From contig DBXS01000031.1 in NCBI GenBank assembly GCA_002310055.1, positions 63,441-81,643 of the forward strand: a stretch of 18,203 nt of DNA, read 5' to 3'. The stretch's first letter is position 1; the number at the start of each line of letters is the position of its first letter. This stretch comes from Clostridiales bacterium UBA1206. Lineage in GTDB: Bacteria; Bacillota; Clostridia; Oscillospirales; CAG-382. A program made the translations under genes and the position numbers. The notes under the pieces are model-generated. The model worked only from the letters and a program-made list of their open reading frames with translations. It was not told the origin of the DNA and made no database searches. Below, in pieces: positions 1-7,856 of this stretch.

Positions 1-2
1 CC

Positions 3-755
3 GCCAATATGGGTCAGGGGTGGCCCAAGCTGGCTCAGAATATATTCCTTAAAAGCGAAAAAGGCGTGCTGGCGGCGCTGCCGATGGCGTCAAAGCTCGA
101 TACCGTTATAAACGGAGTCAAGGTGCGCATAGAAGCAAAAGGCGATTATCCGTTCGCGGACAAGACCGTTTACACAGTAAAGACCGAAAAACCGGTGAAG
201 TTCGAGTTTTCGCTCCGCGTGCCCGCGGACGGGACCGCGAAGATAAACGGAAAGACGCGCAAAAGCCGAATAATAAAGATAAACAGGACCTGGCGCGGAA
301 CGCAGAAGATAGTTCTTGAGCTCAAATTCAACCCCCGCCTTTCGCCCAGACCCAAGCAGATGTATTTCGCCGAACGCGGCTCGCTGGTGTTTGCGCTTCC
401 GATAGAAGCGGAATGGAAGATGTGCGAATTCGAACGCGGCGGCGTGGTGCGCAAGTTCCCGTACTGCGATTACGAGCTTTATCCCAAAAGCGACTGGGCT
501 TACGGGTTCGATTCGGACAAACTGAAGTTCGGGTTCGATAAAACGGGTGATATCCCTTTCAGCGAAAAGAACGCGCCGGCGCATATCACGGCAAAGCTGG
601 CGCCCGTTGAATGGGGATATTTGCGCGGCTACACCACGGTCGCCGACCGATGGCCAAAGCACCGCAAAGCGCTGGGAGAAGCAAAGGAATTCAGGCTTAT
701 CCCGTATGGCTGCACCAAGCTGCGGATGACAGAACTGCCCAAGATAAAGAAATAA
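3..755 (+). CDS. Glycoside hydrolase family 127-like (beta-L-arabinofuranosidase, DUF1680), C-terminal fragment
   Basis: The reading frame is open from the left edge (codons GCC AAT before the first ATG at 9), so the gene starts outside the window and only about 250 C-terminal residues are visible. The fragment opens with ANMGQGWPKLAQN, which resembles the conserved GH127/DUF1680 stretch that follows the Cys-Cys metal and nucleophile motif, so the catalytic cysteines should lie just outside the window. The rest is beta-rich (for example LAALPMASKLDTVINGVKV), as expected for the C-terminal beta-sandwich domains of this family. Characterised GH127 enzymes release beta-L-arabinofuranose from plant glycans. 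Substrate specificity cannot be read from this part. It ends TAA at 753-755, followed by a strong hairpin terminator, and is convergent with a DUF4434-type lipoprotein gene. Family assignment rests on recalled motif similarity. Confidence 0.75.
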   Translation, partial: ANMGQGWPKLAQNIFLKSEKGVLAALPMASKLDTVINGVKVRIEAKGDYPFADKTVYTVKTEKPVKFEFSLRVPADGTAKINGKTRKSRIIKINRTWRGTQKIVLELKFNPRLSPRPKQMYFAERGSLVFALPIEAEWKMCEFERGGVVRKFPYCDYELYPKSDWAYGFDSDKLKFGFDKTGDIPFSEKNAPAHITAKLAPVEWGYLRGYTTVADRWPKHRKALGEAKEFRLIPYGCTKLRMTELPKIKK

Positions 756-761
756 ACAAGG

Positions 762-801
762 CCGGCGGGTCCCGTAAAAGGACCCGCCGGATATTTTTTT
801 T
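762..801. terminator. Intrinsic terminator between convergent genes
   Basis: An 11-bp perfect GC-rich stem (762-772 with 780-790) encloses a 7-nt loop and is followed on the + strand by an 8-T run (794-801). It sits 7 nt after the GH127 stop and 10 nt from the stop of the convergent lipoprotein gene. On the - strand the hairpin is followed by a weaker T-rich stretch (TTGTTTATTT), so it may work in both directions. Confidence 0.9.
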
Positions 802-810
802 CGTTTTGTT

Positions 811-3294
811 TTATTTTGAATTCAGTTCCGAAAAGCCGGAATAATACTTTACGTATTCGCGCATGATGCACCTGCCGTAATACTGGCGCTCGTTGTTATA
901 CGATGCAAGCGGGAAAGGTGAAAGATAATGCGGGATATCAAAGACAATGATGGTTCCCGAAAGTTTTGCTTCATAGCCGAACGAACGAACGAGCTCTTTA
1001 TAACGCTTATAAGTATAAGTCTGTTCGAAAACCTCGGCGTCGTGCCAGAACTCGGCTCCCGCAGCACGCACGTTTATGGCCCATTCCTCGCAGTATTTGC
1101 CGAATTCGTCGAACACGTCGTCTTTTACGTAAAGCTCCGCCGTCCTGCCCAGACAATCCTGCGCGGAAACGATATCAACTATCGGCCTTCCGCCTTCGAC
1201 TTCGGGCTTGATCATTTCGTATATGGCTTTGCCCGCATTGACGTAACCGCCGCTGCGCCATATTGCAGGAGAGATCATTATTTTGGCTTCGGGATCGAGC
1301 TCGCGGATAAGATCTGACTGCGCCTTGTATACCATACGGCCGTATTTGACTCCTTCGGCGTAACACATCCAGTAATCGCACTGTTCGTCGTTCAGGTAAT
1401 ATCCGATTACGGACTTATGATGTCCGTATTTCTCATTAAGATCCCGTATGACTAGTTCGGAATCCTTTATAACTTTGTCTATCGCATCCAGATGTTCTGC
1501 AGGTTTAGCAAAGTCCACGCCTATTATTGTGCCTAGAAAAACGTCAAGCCCAAGCTCGTCGGCAGCTTTGAGTATGGATTCCAGCACGTCGGTCGTACCG
1601 TATACCTGTTCGTATTTATAGCCGGCATCAACAGTCCTGCCGGAATTGAGGAGCGTCGTTTTAGTTCGGATATCCGCCGTTTCGGAAAGGATAAGATATT
1701 CCATACCCAAATCGCGCATTCCCTTTACGAACAGATACCACGAATAATCGCTGTTCATTTCTGAAACGGTGCTATCCATACCGGTGAAAATCTGCGCAAA
1801 ACCGCCGCGTACCACTGGAAGCTGAGGGGCATCGCCGTATATCTGCACTTCGGTAATCCACGCTTTGCCCGACGTTGTATATTTAACGGTGACGTTTTGG
1901 ATTTCAGCAGCGTCGAAATAGAAATACGAAGTTTTAATGGAGCCTGCTGAAGCGGTATATTCGAACAGATTACTGGGGACTCTGCCGTCGCATTCTATTT
2001 CAAGCGACGCGACGGCGCCTCTGTATGTGACCGATGCGCCGCACACCGAGCGCTTTTTTTCGACTTTATATTCGATGCTGCCTTTTTCGGAAAGCAGATG
2101 ATAATAATTGTAATACGAGCCGTCGGTGAGCCGGCTTTCTTCTTTTCCGTCAACGTTCAGCGCCTTGTTTTGGGCAATATTGGAATCGGAAGAACGGTTC
2201 TTTCTGCAAAGGAATTCGTAATTCACTTTCACTTCGTCCGCGCACCCGTAAACGCATATCTCATCCGTGATCACATTGGTCGTGTAGAAATAAACGCGCA
2301 GATAGCGTGCCTTTACCGTATCCGGCCGCGTGACAGAATACAGTTTTGAAGCGCTGCGCGGTATCCCGGAAAAAGTGCGCAGATACGATTGACCGAGATC
2401 GTTCCATTTCTCTTTGTCTTCGGAATATCTCACACATATCCTTTCAGGATACGATGACGAATACAGGCCGAAAATCACTTCCGAAACGTTGCAGACCCTG
2501 CCGAGATCCATGTCCAGAATCACGCCTTCTTTGCCGGTGATTTCATCTTTATTGGAGGCGCGTGCCTGCGCCAGCGCTTCTTTGCCGCTGACTGCGTAGG
2601 TATCTCCGTCGGTAAGCTTTGTGCCGGTCTCATCGGGGTATTGCTTTGCGGCTTTCCAGGTATACGCCGCCCCGCGCGACAAAAGCGTCCTGGCATGTTC
2701 GCGTCTGCCGATTATCTTTATCCTGCTGATCTCGATACCGTCGCCGAAAGGTATCATAAACAAAACTGATTTTGCTGAAATCGAAAGCGTACCGCTTTTT
2801 CCGAAAGCGCCGGCGTAAAACGTATAATTATATCCGTCTGTCGAATAGAAGATCTCGCATTCTGCGGCATTAGAAACCAGCTCGAACGACTCTATATCGC
2901 ATATAAAGCCCAGGTCTACATATATACCCGCCTTGGTGTTGTCGAGCTCGAGCTCGCGCTGTGTGCCCGACCAGTCGCCGGTCTTGAAAGTGGCTTTTCC
3001 GGTATCGCTGAGCGACGGGGTGAGGCGGACCGCGGTCTCGTTTTCGGGGTCGGTGAGCGCGGTGATATTGTCGTCGCCTTCGATATTGGCGCCGTATTCG
3101 TAAAAATACGGGCATCCTTCGGCAAGATCGCCGTAAAACGCCGGATCGGACGTTTCTTCGGATATCTCGCTTTGCGAAAGCTCGACCGATATATCGGCCG
3201 AAGATTCATACGGGGGCAGCGGTTGGGCGCAGGAATTCATGACAAGACCTCCGATCATAATGATTGCCAAAAGCAGCGTAAGACGTTTTTTCAT
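811..3294 (-). CDS. Putative lipoprotein with discoidin-like regions and a DUF4434-type TIM-barrel domain
   Basis: The product has 827 residues. The N-terminus (MKKR, then hydrophobic residues to about 19, then NSC) looks like a signal peptide with an imperfect lipobox and Cys22 as the likely lipidated residue, so it is probably anchored outside the membrane. Residues about 75-350 contain beta-rich stretches resembling F5/8 type C (CBM32-like) domains (LTDGD...YLRVYFY...ICVYG). A further similar unit at about 371-487 runs from NIAQNKA and RLTDG to VQIYG. Residues about 497-820 resemble DUF4434/glycosidase-like TIM barrels, with IGYYLNDE (Asp636, Glu637), IVSAQDCLG (Asp713) and FWHDAEVFE (Glu754). 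These match equivalent motifs in the protein at 4675-5640. Enzyme activity is unproven; carbohydrate binding or cleavage is inferred. The ATG has an AAGGAG site 8 nt upstream. The gene lies 31 nt after pepT on the same strand, so co-transcription is likely. Confidence 0.8.
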   Translation of the reverse strand: MKKRLTLLLAIIMIGGLVMNSCAQPLPPYESSADISVELSQSEISEETSDPAFYGDLAEGCPYFYEYGANIEGDDNITALTDPENETAVRLTPSLSDTGKATFKTGDWSGTQRELELDNTKAGIYVDLGFICDIESFELVSNAAECEIFYSTDGYNYTFYAGAFGKSGTLSISAKSVLFMIPFGDGIEISRIKIIGRREHARTLLSRGAAYTWKAAKQYPDETGTKLTDGDTYAVSGKEALAQARASNKDEITGKEGVILDMDLGRVCNVSEVIFGLYSSSYPERICVRYSEDKEKWNDLGQSYLRTFSGIPRSASKLYSVTRPDTVKARYLRVYFYTTNVITDEICVYGCADEVKVNYEFLCRKNRSSDSNIAQNKALNVDGKEESRLTDGSYYNYYHLLSEKGSIEYKVEKKRSVCGASVTYRGAVASLEIECDGRVPSNLFEYTASAGSIKTSYFYFDAAEIQNVTVKYTTSGKAWITEVQIYGDAPQLPVVRGGFAQIFTGMDSTVSEMNSDYSWYLFVKGMRDLGMEYLILSETADIRTKTTLLNSGRTVDAGYKYEQVYGTTDVLESILKAADELGLDVFLGTIIGVDFAKPAEHLDAIDKVIKDSELVIRDLNEKYGHHKSVIGYYLNDEQCDYWMCYAEGVKYGRMVYKAQSDLIRELDPEAKIMISPAIWRSGGYVNAGKAIYEMIKPEVEGGRPIVDIVSAQDCLGRTAELYVKDDVFDEFGKYCEEWAINVRAAGAEFWHDAEVFEQTYTYKRYKELVRSFGYEAKLSGTIIVFDIPHYLSPFPLASYNNERQYYGRCIMREYVKYYSGFSELNSK

Positions 3295-3325
3295 AAGACA
3301 CGCTCCTTAAAAGAGGATCACGCGG

Positions 3326-4534
3326 TCATTCCGTCGTGAGCATTTTTATAATGATATCCGATATCTTTTCCATGCGCTCGACCGAGACGAATTCGAATTT
3401 GCCGTGGAAGTTTTCGCCGCCGGTGCAGATGTTGGGGCAAAGCAGCCCCATATACGAAAGCCGCGCGCCGTCGGTGCCGCCGCGTATGGGGATGATTACC
3501 GGCTCCACGCCGCACGCTTTCATGGCGTTATACGCGCGGTCGACGATATGGGGAGAAGTCTCGACGAGTTCGCGCATATTGTAATAGGTGTCGATAATGG
3601 TGCAGGTGATAAGTTCCCTGCCGTATTTTTGGTTTACATAATCCACTATGCGCTGCATACGGACTTTCTTTTCTTCGAACTTTGCCCTGTCGTGGTCGCG
3701 GATGATGTATTTCATCCGTGCTTCTTCCACGCCGCCGCTCATATTATTGAGATGGAAGAAGCCTTCGTATTTTTCGGTGTGTTCGGGACGTTCCCACGCG
3801 GGAACGAGCGTATCGATCTCGCGCGCGACGGTGAGTGCGTTTATCATTTTGTTCTTGGCGCTGCCCGGATGGATGGAAACGCCTTTGATATTGAGCACAG
3901 CGGACGCCGCGTTGAAGTTTTCGTATTCTATTTCGCCCAAAGCTCCGCCGTCTACGGTATAGGCGAAATCGGCGCCGAAACCGGCGACGTCGAACAGGTC
4001 GGCGCCGCGTCCGATCTCCTCGTCCGGAGTGAATCCGACCATTATATCGCCGTGCTCGATACCGCTTTCTTTAATGCGGATAACGGCGTCCATTATCTCG
4101 GCGACGCCGGCTTTATCGTCGGCGCCGAGCAGCGTGGTGCCGTCGGTGACGACGAGGTGTTCGTTTACATAATTATTCAGGTTCGGGAAATCCGCGACCG
4201 TCATTTTTATGCCCAGTTCTTCGTTGAGCGTTATGTCGCCGCCCTTGTATTCCACGACTCGCGGCTTGATGTTTTCGTCGCTCATATCGGGCGAAGTGTC
4301 GACGTGCGCGATGAAGCCGATCTTGGGGAATCTGCGAGTGGAATTTGCGGGCAGTTTTGCGTAAACGTAGCCGCGCCCGTCCGAACGGACGTCCGAAAGC
4401 CCGGCTTCGATAAGCTGTTTTTCGAGCAGTTCGCACATAACGAGCTGTTTGGAAGTGGACGGGGTCGATTTGGAATATTCGTTTGAATTGGTGGAAATGC
4501 GGGCGTATTCGACGAATCTGTCGAGGATATTCAT
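3326..4534 (-). CDS. pepT: Peptidase T (tripeptide aminopeptidase, M20 family)
   Basis: A cytosolic zinc aminopeptidase that removes N-terminal residues from tripeptides. The 402-residue length is normal for the family. The two-metal site is complete: IAHVDTSPD (His77, Asp79), LGADDKAG (Asp139), PDEEIG (Glu172 and Glu173, catalytic base and ligand), VDGG (Asp195) and GGENFHGKFEF (His377). The spacing follows E. coli PepT closely. The lid and dimerisation region is about 205-320, with IRGGTDGARLS at 350-360. The ATG at 4534 has an AAGGAAAG site 9 nt upstream and a good promoter at 4570-4598. The stop is 31 nt before the lipoprotein gene, which suggests one transcript. It is divergent from the 4675 gene. 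Confidence 0.96.
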   Translation of the reverse strand: MNILDRFVEYARISTNSNEYSKSTPSTSKQLVMCELLEKQLIEAGLSDVRSDGRGYVYAKLPANSTRRFPKIGFIAHVDTSPDMSDENIKPRVVEYKGGDITLNEELGIKMTVADFPNLNNYVNEHLVVTDGTTLLGADDKAGVAEIMDAVIRIKESGIEHGDIMVGFTPDEEIGRGADLFDVAGFGADFAYTVDGGALGEIEYENFNAASAVLNIKGVSIHPGSAKNKMINALTVAREIDTLVPAWERPEHTEKYEGFFHLNNMSGGVEEARMKYIIRDHDRAKFEEKKVRMQRIVDYVNQKYGRELITCTIIDTYYNMRELVETSPHIVDRAYNAMKACGVEPVIIPIRGGTDGARLSYMGLLCPNICTGGENFHGKFEFVSVERMEKISDIIIKMLTTE

Positions 4535-4569
4535 ATAGATGCACTTTCCTTTCGTTTGTCTGTGCCTCT

Positions 4570-4598
4570 ATTATACAATAAACCGCGCCGCTTTGCAA
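4570..4598 (-). promoter_or_regulatory. Sigma-A type promoter of pepT
   Basis: On the - strand TTGCAA (4593-4598), a 17-nt spacer and a perfect TATAAT (4570-4575) lie 36 nt upstream of the pepT start. The -35 hexamer lies within an 8-bp palindrome TTTGCAAA at 4592-4599. Confidence 0.75.
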
Positions 4599-4617
4599 AT
4601 GTTTTTTGCAATTTTAC

Positions 4618-4645
4618 TTGCATTTTTGCGTTATGTGATTATAAT
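4618..4645 (+). promoter_or_regulatory. Sigma-A type promoter of the DUF4434-type protein/rpiR unit
   Basis: TTGCAT (4618-4623), a 16-nt spacer and TATAAT (4640-4645) lie 29 nt upstream of the ATG at 4675. The gene has a strong GGAGGT ribosome site at 4661-4666. The element is divergent from the pepT promoter; the two -35 hexamers are about 20 nt apart, so one regulator could cover both. Confidence 0.75.
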
Positions 4646-4674
4646 GTAGTTAGTAACAACGGAGGTAAAAGGCA

Positions 4675-5640
4675 ATGATCAAAAAAATCACCGGCACCTG
4701 GTTCGAATTCTGGCACCACAACAGGCCCGAAGGCAAATACTGGAACCCCATAATCACTTCTTTTTCGGAAGAACAGTGGGAGGCGAAGGTCGACGAGATC
4801 GCCTCATTGGGAATGAAGTATATAGTCATGCTCACGTCGGCGCAGGTATACAATGACGAAGCGTGGGCGTATTTCAAGACCGATATCTATCCTTTTGCGA
4901 ACATGGCCGCCAAGGACCCGATGGGCACCGTGCTCCGTGCCGCCGACCGCAACGGAATAAAGGTGTTTATGTCCTGCGGTTTCTACGGCAACTGGAATCA
5001 GACCGAAAACAATATGACTTCCCACGAGGTGCAGGCCCGCGCGTTCCGCGCGATGGAACAGCTCTACGCGCTGTACGGCAAGCACGAATCGTTCTACGGC
5101 TGGTATCTGCCGGACGAGCTGGGTATCTGGCCCTATTACCCCGATTCGTTTATAAAATACGTCAACGACTACACCGCGTTCGGCAAGGGGCTCGACAGCC
5201 GCCACAAGGTGCTCATCGCGCCGTACGGCACCAACCACGCCAAGACCGACGACAACTTCGTACGTCAGCTTGAGGCTATGAACTGCGACATAGTGGCATA
5301 TCAGGACGAGGTGGGCGTGCGCAAATCCACTCCCGACCAGACCGGCGCGTATTTCGAGGCGCTGCGCAAGGCGCACGACAAAGCCGCGAAGAGCGCCATG
5401 TGGGCTGATATGGAAGTGTTCGAGTTCGAAGGCGACGTTTATAAATCGGCGCTCATCCCCGCGAACGTAGAGCGCGTGGAACGCCAGCTGGAAGCTATTT
5501 CGGAATACTGCGACGAGGTACTGTGCTACCAGTATATGGGTATGATGAACAAGCCCGGCACCATAGCGTTCTGCGGACACCCCGGTTCCATAGAATACTA
5601 CCGCGCATACAAAAAAATGATAGATGAAAAGGTGAAATAA
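4675..5640 (+). CDS. DUF4434-type TIM-barrel protein (putative glycosidase-like)
   Basis: The product has 321 residues and no signal peptide, so it is predicted to be cytoplasmic. The whole protein fits the DUF4434/DUF5109-like TIM-barrel type. It shows an N-terminal GTWFEFWHH strand, a repeated strand/helix pattern, YGWYLPDE (Asp147, Glu148) at the position of an acidic active-site strand end, IVAYQDEVG (Asp211, Glu212) and MWADMEVFE (Asp245, Glu247). All three motifs recur in the lipoprotein at 811-3294. I know of no established enzymatic activity for this family. A glycoside-cleaving role is inferred from the fold and from the GH127 and RpiR neighbours. It starts at ATG 4675 behind GGAGGT and ends 1 nt before the rpiR-family gene, so the two are almost certainly co-expressed. 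Confidence 0.8.
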   Translation: MIKKITGTWFEFWHHNRPEGKYWNPIITSFSEEQWEAKVDEIASLGMKYIVMLTSAQVYNDEAWAYFKTDIYPFANMAAKDPMGTVLRAADRNGIKVFMSCGFYGNWNQTENNMTSHEVQARAFRAMEQLYALYGKHESFYGWYLPDELGIWPYYPDSFIKYVNDYTAFGKGLDSRHKVLIAPYGTNHAKTDDNFVRQLEAMNCDIVAYQDEVGVRKSTPDQTGAYFEALRKAHDKAAKSAMWADMEVFEFEGDVYKSALIPANVERVERQLEAISEYCDEVLCYQYMGMMNKPGTIAFCGHPGSIEYYRAYKKMIDEKVK

Positions 5641-5641
5641 A

Positions 5642-6526
5642 ATGCAGGAAACACCTCAAAACGCATCTAACGTACCGCTCCTTGAACGTGTGCGCGCCTA
5701 TTCGCAGAAGAGTTCCAAGGGGCACAGAAAAATAGCTGAATTCATACTCGACAACTACGTTTCGGCGTCGTATATGACTGCGTCTAAGCTGGCGCAGGAG
5801 GTGGGCGTTTCGGAATCCACCGTTGTCCGCTTTGCGATGAATCTGGGCTTTGAAGGTTACCCCGAGCTGCAGTCTTCGCTGCGCAGCGTGCTCAAGAACA
5901 AGCTGACTTCGCTCGAGCGCATAGAGATCGCCAACGAGCGGATGGGCGGCAACGTGCTTTTCGCCACCCTTTCCGCCGAGATCGACAACCTGCGCACCAC
6001 GCTCGCCAACACCGACAAGGACAATTTCGATTCCATCGTGAATATGATCCTTTACGCCAAGAACATTTACATCGTGGGCAACCGCTCTTCGACTTCGCTC
6101 GCGAACTTTATGTATTTCTATATGTCGCTCATAACCGACAAGGCGCGGCTGGTGCAGTCGCAGAGCGGCAGCGATATGTTCGAGCAGCTGTTCCGCATAG
6201 GCGAAGGCGACGTGATGATAGGCATCACGTTCCCGCGCTATTCCAAGCGCACGGTCAACGCGATGACTTTCGCCCGCGACAGCGGCGCGTTCACGGTGGC
6301 GATAACCGATTCGCTCGATTCGCCGGTGGCTTCGATAGCCGACAAGGTGCTCTGCGCGCGCAACGAGGTTTCGTCGTTCGTCGATTCGCTGGTGGCGCCG
6401 ATGGCGCTTATCAACGCGCTGATCTCTGCGCTGTGCCAGGCAAAGAAAAAAGAAGTTATAAAGAATTTTGAAAAGCTGGAAAACATCTGGGATGAATACG
6501 GCATCTACGACAACAAGCAGAAATAA
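5642..6526 (+). CDS. MurR/RpiR family transcriptional regulator (HTH + SIS)
   Basis: A 294-residue cytosolic regulator. The N-terminal HTH_6-type domain (about 12-85) includes KGHRKIAEFILDNY, then TASKLAQEVGVSESTVVRF as the helix-turn-helix, then LGFEGYPEL, a classic RpiR signature. The SIS domain (about 125-270) contains IYIVGNRSSTSLANF and ISG-like phosphosugar-binding strands (VMIGITFPRYSKRTV, VAITDSLDSPVA). Family members sense phosphosugars and control sugar catabolism genes. The start follows the previous stop by 1 nt, with AAGGTG at 5629-5634. Being coupled to the DUF4434-type gene and next to a divergent promoter, it is a good candidate for local autoregulation; the effector is unknown. 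Confidence 0.92.
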   Translation: MQETPQNASNVPLLERVRAYSQKSSKGHRKIAEFILDNYVSASYMTASKLAQEVGVSESTVVRFAMNLGFEGYPELQSSLRSVLKNKLTSLERIEIANERMGGNVLFATLSAEIDNLRTTLANTDKDNFDSIVNMILYAKNIYIVGNRSSTSLANFMYFYMSLITDKARLVQSQSGSDMFEQLFRIGEGDVMIGITFPRYSKRTVNAMTFARDSGAFTVAITDSLDSPVASIADKVLCARNEVSSFVDSLVAPMALINALISALCQAKKKEVIKNFEKLENIWDEYGIYDNKQK

Positions 6527-7772
6527 CAGAATAGTCGTTATAGGCGGCGGTGCGGCAGGGATGCTCGCCGCCGTTTCCGCGCGCGCGGCAGGAGCCGAAG
6601 TGACGCTTTTGGAAAAAAATCCTTATCTCGGCAAAAAGCTGAATATCACCGGCAAAGGGCGGTGCAACGTCACAAACAACTGCACCGTGCCGGAATACCT
6701 TGAAAACGTTATAAGAAACCCCAAGTTCCTGATGAAGGCGGCGTACCGTTTCCCTCCCGCGAGCGTTATGGAATTCTTCGAATCCGCCGGCGTTCCGCTT
6801 AAGACCGAACGCGGCAGGCGCGTGTTCCCGCAAAGCGACAGAGCGCAGGATATAACCGACTGCCTGACTGAAATGCTGCGTGCGAACGGCGTTCACAGGC
6901 TGCGCGGCGACGTGTGCGACATAATCGTAAACGAGAAAAAGGTCTGCGGAGTAAGATATCTGGTCTCATCGCATCACGGCGAGCGTGAAATCGCATGCGA
7001 CGCGGCGATAATATGCACGGGCGGCATAAGCTACCCCGCGACGGGTTCCGACGGCAGCGGCTACGCGCTGGCGCGCAGGCTCGGGCATACCGTCGTGACG
7101 CCGCGCGGTTCGCTGGTGCCGCTTGTAACCAAAGAAAAATGGCCGGGAGAACTCACCGGGCTTTCGCTCAAAAACGTGAACCTTACGCTCAAAAGCGGCG
7201 GAAAAACGTTGTTTTCGGAACAGGGCGAGATGCTGTTCACGCATTTCGGCATATCGGGACCACTTGTGCTTTCGGGTTCGGCGCTGATAGAATCGTTCCC
7301 ATGCGAGGCGTTCATAGATATGAAACCGGCGCTGACCGAAGAAGTGCTGGACGAGCGCATAAGGTCGGATTTTGAAAAGAACATAAACAGGCATTTCATA
7401 AATTCGCTCGACGAGCTTTTGCCCAAGGCGATGATACCGCACGTGGCGCGGCTTTCGGGGATACCTCCCGAAAAGCCGGTGAATTCGGTGACCCGCGCCG
7501 AACGGCGCGCTCTGGCGGCGTTGCTCAAAGCGATCCCGCTCACCGTGACGGGGACGCGCCCGGTGGAAGAGGCGATCGTCACCGCGGGCGGCGTGAACGT
7601 CAGAGAGATAGATCCTTCCACGATGCAGTCCCGGCTGGTCCGCGGCCTGTATTTCGCAGGAGAGATCATAGACGTCGATTGCCGCACCGGCGGTTACAAT
7701 CTGCAGACGGCGTTCTGCACGGGACGTCTGGCGGGCGAAAGCGCGGCGGACGACGTAACGAAAAAGTTGTGA
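6492..7772 (+). CDS. BaiN/YhiN-like (HI0933 family) FAD-dependent oxidoreductase
   Basis: A flavoprotein of about 426 residues. It has an N-terminal dinucleotide fold RIVVIGGGAAGMLAA (Gly18, Gly19, Gly20, Gly23), followed by EKN and the family signature GKKLNITGKGRCNVTNN. Mid-protein it has ICTGGISYPATGSDGSGYALA. The C-terminus carries VTAGGVNVREI and LYFAGEIIDVDCRTGGYNLQTA, which form the FAD site. The family is widespread and poorly characterised; a role in bile acid reduction is reported for BaiN, but that specificity should not be transferred here. The ATG at 6492 is preferred over a TTG at 6468 because both lie inside the rpiR frame and ATG is the stronger codon. The gene still overlaps rpiR by 35 nt with only a weak ribosome site, suggesting translational coupling. 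No terminator hairpin was seen before the gdhA promoter. Confidence 0.9.
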   Translation: MNTASTTTSRNNRIVVIGGGAAGMLAAVSARAAGAEVTLLEKNPYLGKKLNITGKGRCNVTNNCTVPEYLENVIRNPKFLMKAAYRFPPASVMEFFESAGVPLKTERGRRVFPQSDRAQDITDCLTEMLRANGVHRLRGDVCDIIVNEKKVCGVRYLVSSHHGEREIACDAAIICTGGISYPATGSDGSGYALARRLGHTVVTPRGSLVPLVTKEKWPGELTGLSLKNVNLTLKSGGKTLFSEQGEMLFTHFGISGPLVLSGSALIESFPCEAFIDMKPALTEEVLDERIRSDFEKNINRHFINSLDELLPKAMIPHVARLSGIPPEKPVNSVTRAERRALAALLKAIPLTVTGTRPVEEAIVTAGGVNVREIDPSTMQSRLVRGLYFAGEIIDVDCRTGGYNLQTAFCTGRLAGESAADDVTKKL

Positions 7773-7790
7773 ATATTTTTTCATTTTCTC

Positions 7791-7819
7791 TTGCATTTTA
7801 TAAATATCGGTGATATAAT
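7791..7819 (+). promoter_or_regulatory. gdhA promoter (extended -10)
   Basis: TTGCAT (7791-7796), a 17-nt spacer and TATAAT (7814-7819), preceded by TGA to give the extended -10 form TGnTATAAT. It is 37 nt upstream of the chosen gdhA start. It begins 18 nt after the flavoprotein stop, so gdhA has its own transcript. Confidence 0.8.
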
Positions 7820-7856
7820 GACTCCTGTAATTTTTATTATGGGAGTTGATTTTTTA

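Noticed and set aside
3404..4486. Long + strand open frame antisense to pepT (360 codons)
   Set aside because: pepT has all metal ligands, promoter and ribosome site; the antisense frame shows no recognisable domain and arises from GC-biased codons.
7791..7856. N-terminal extension of gdhA starting at 7791
   Set aside because: The TTG there is the -35 hexamer and the extension would include the -10 box; the ATG at 7857 gives the normal family length.
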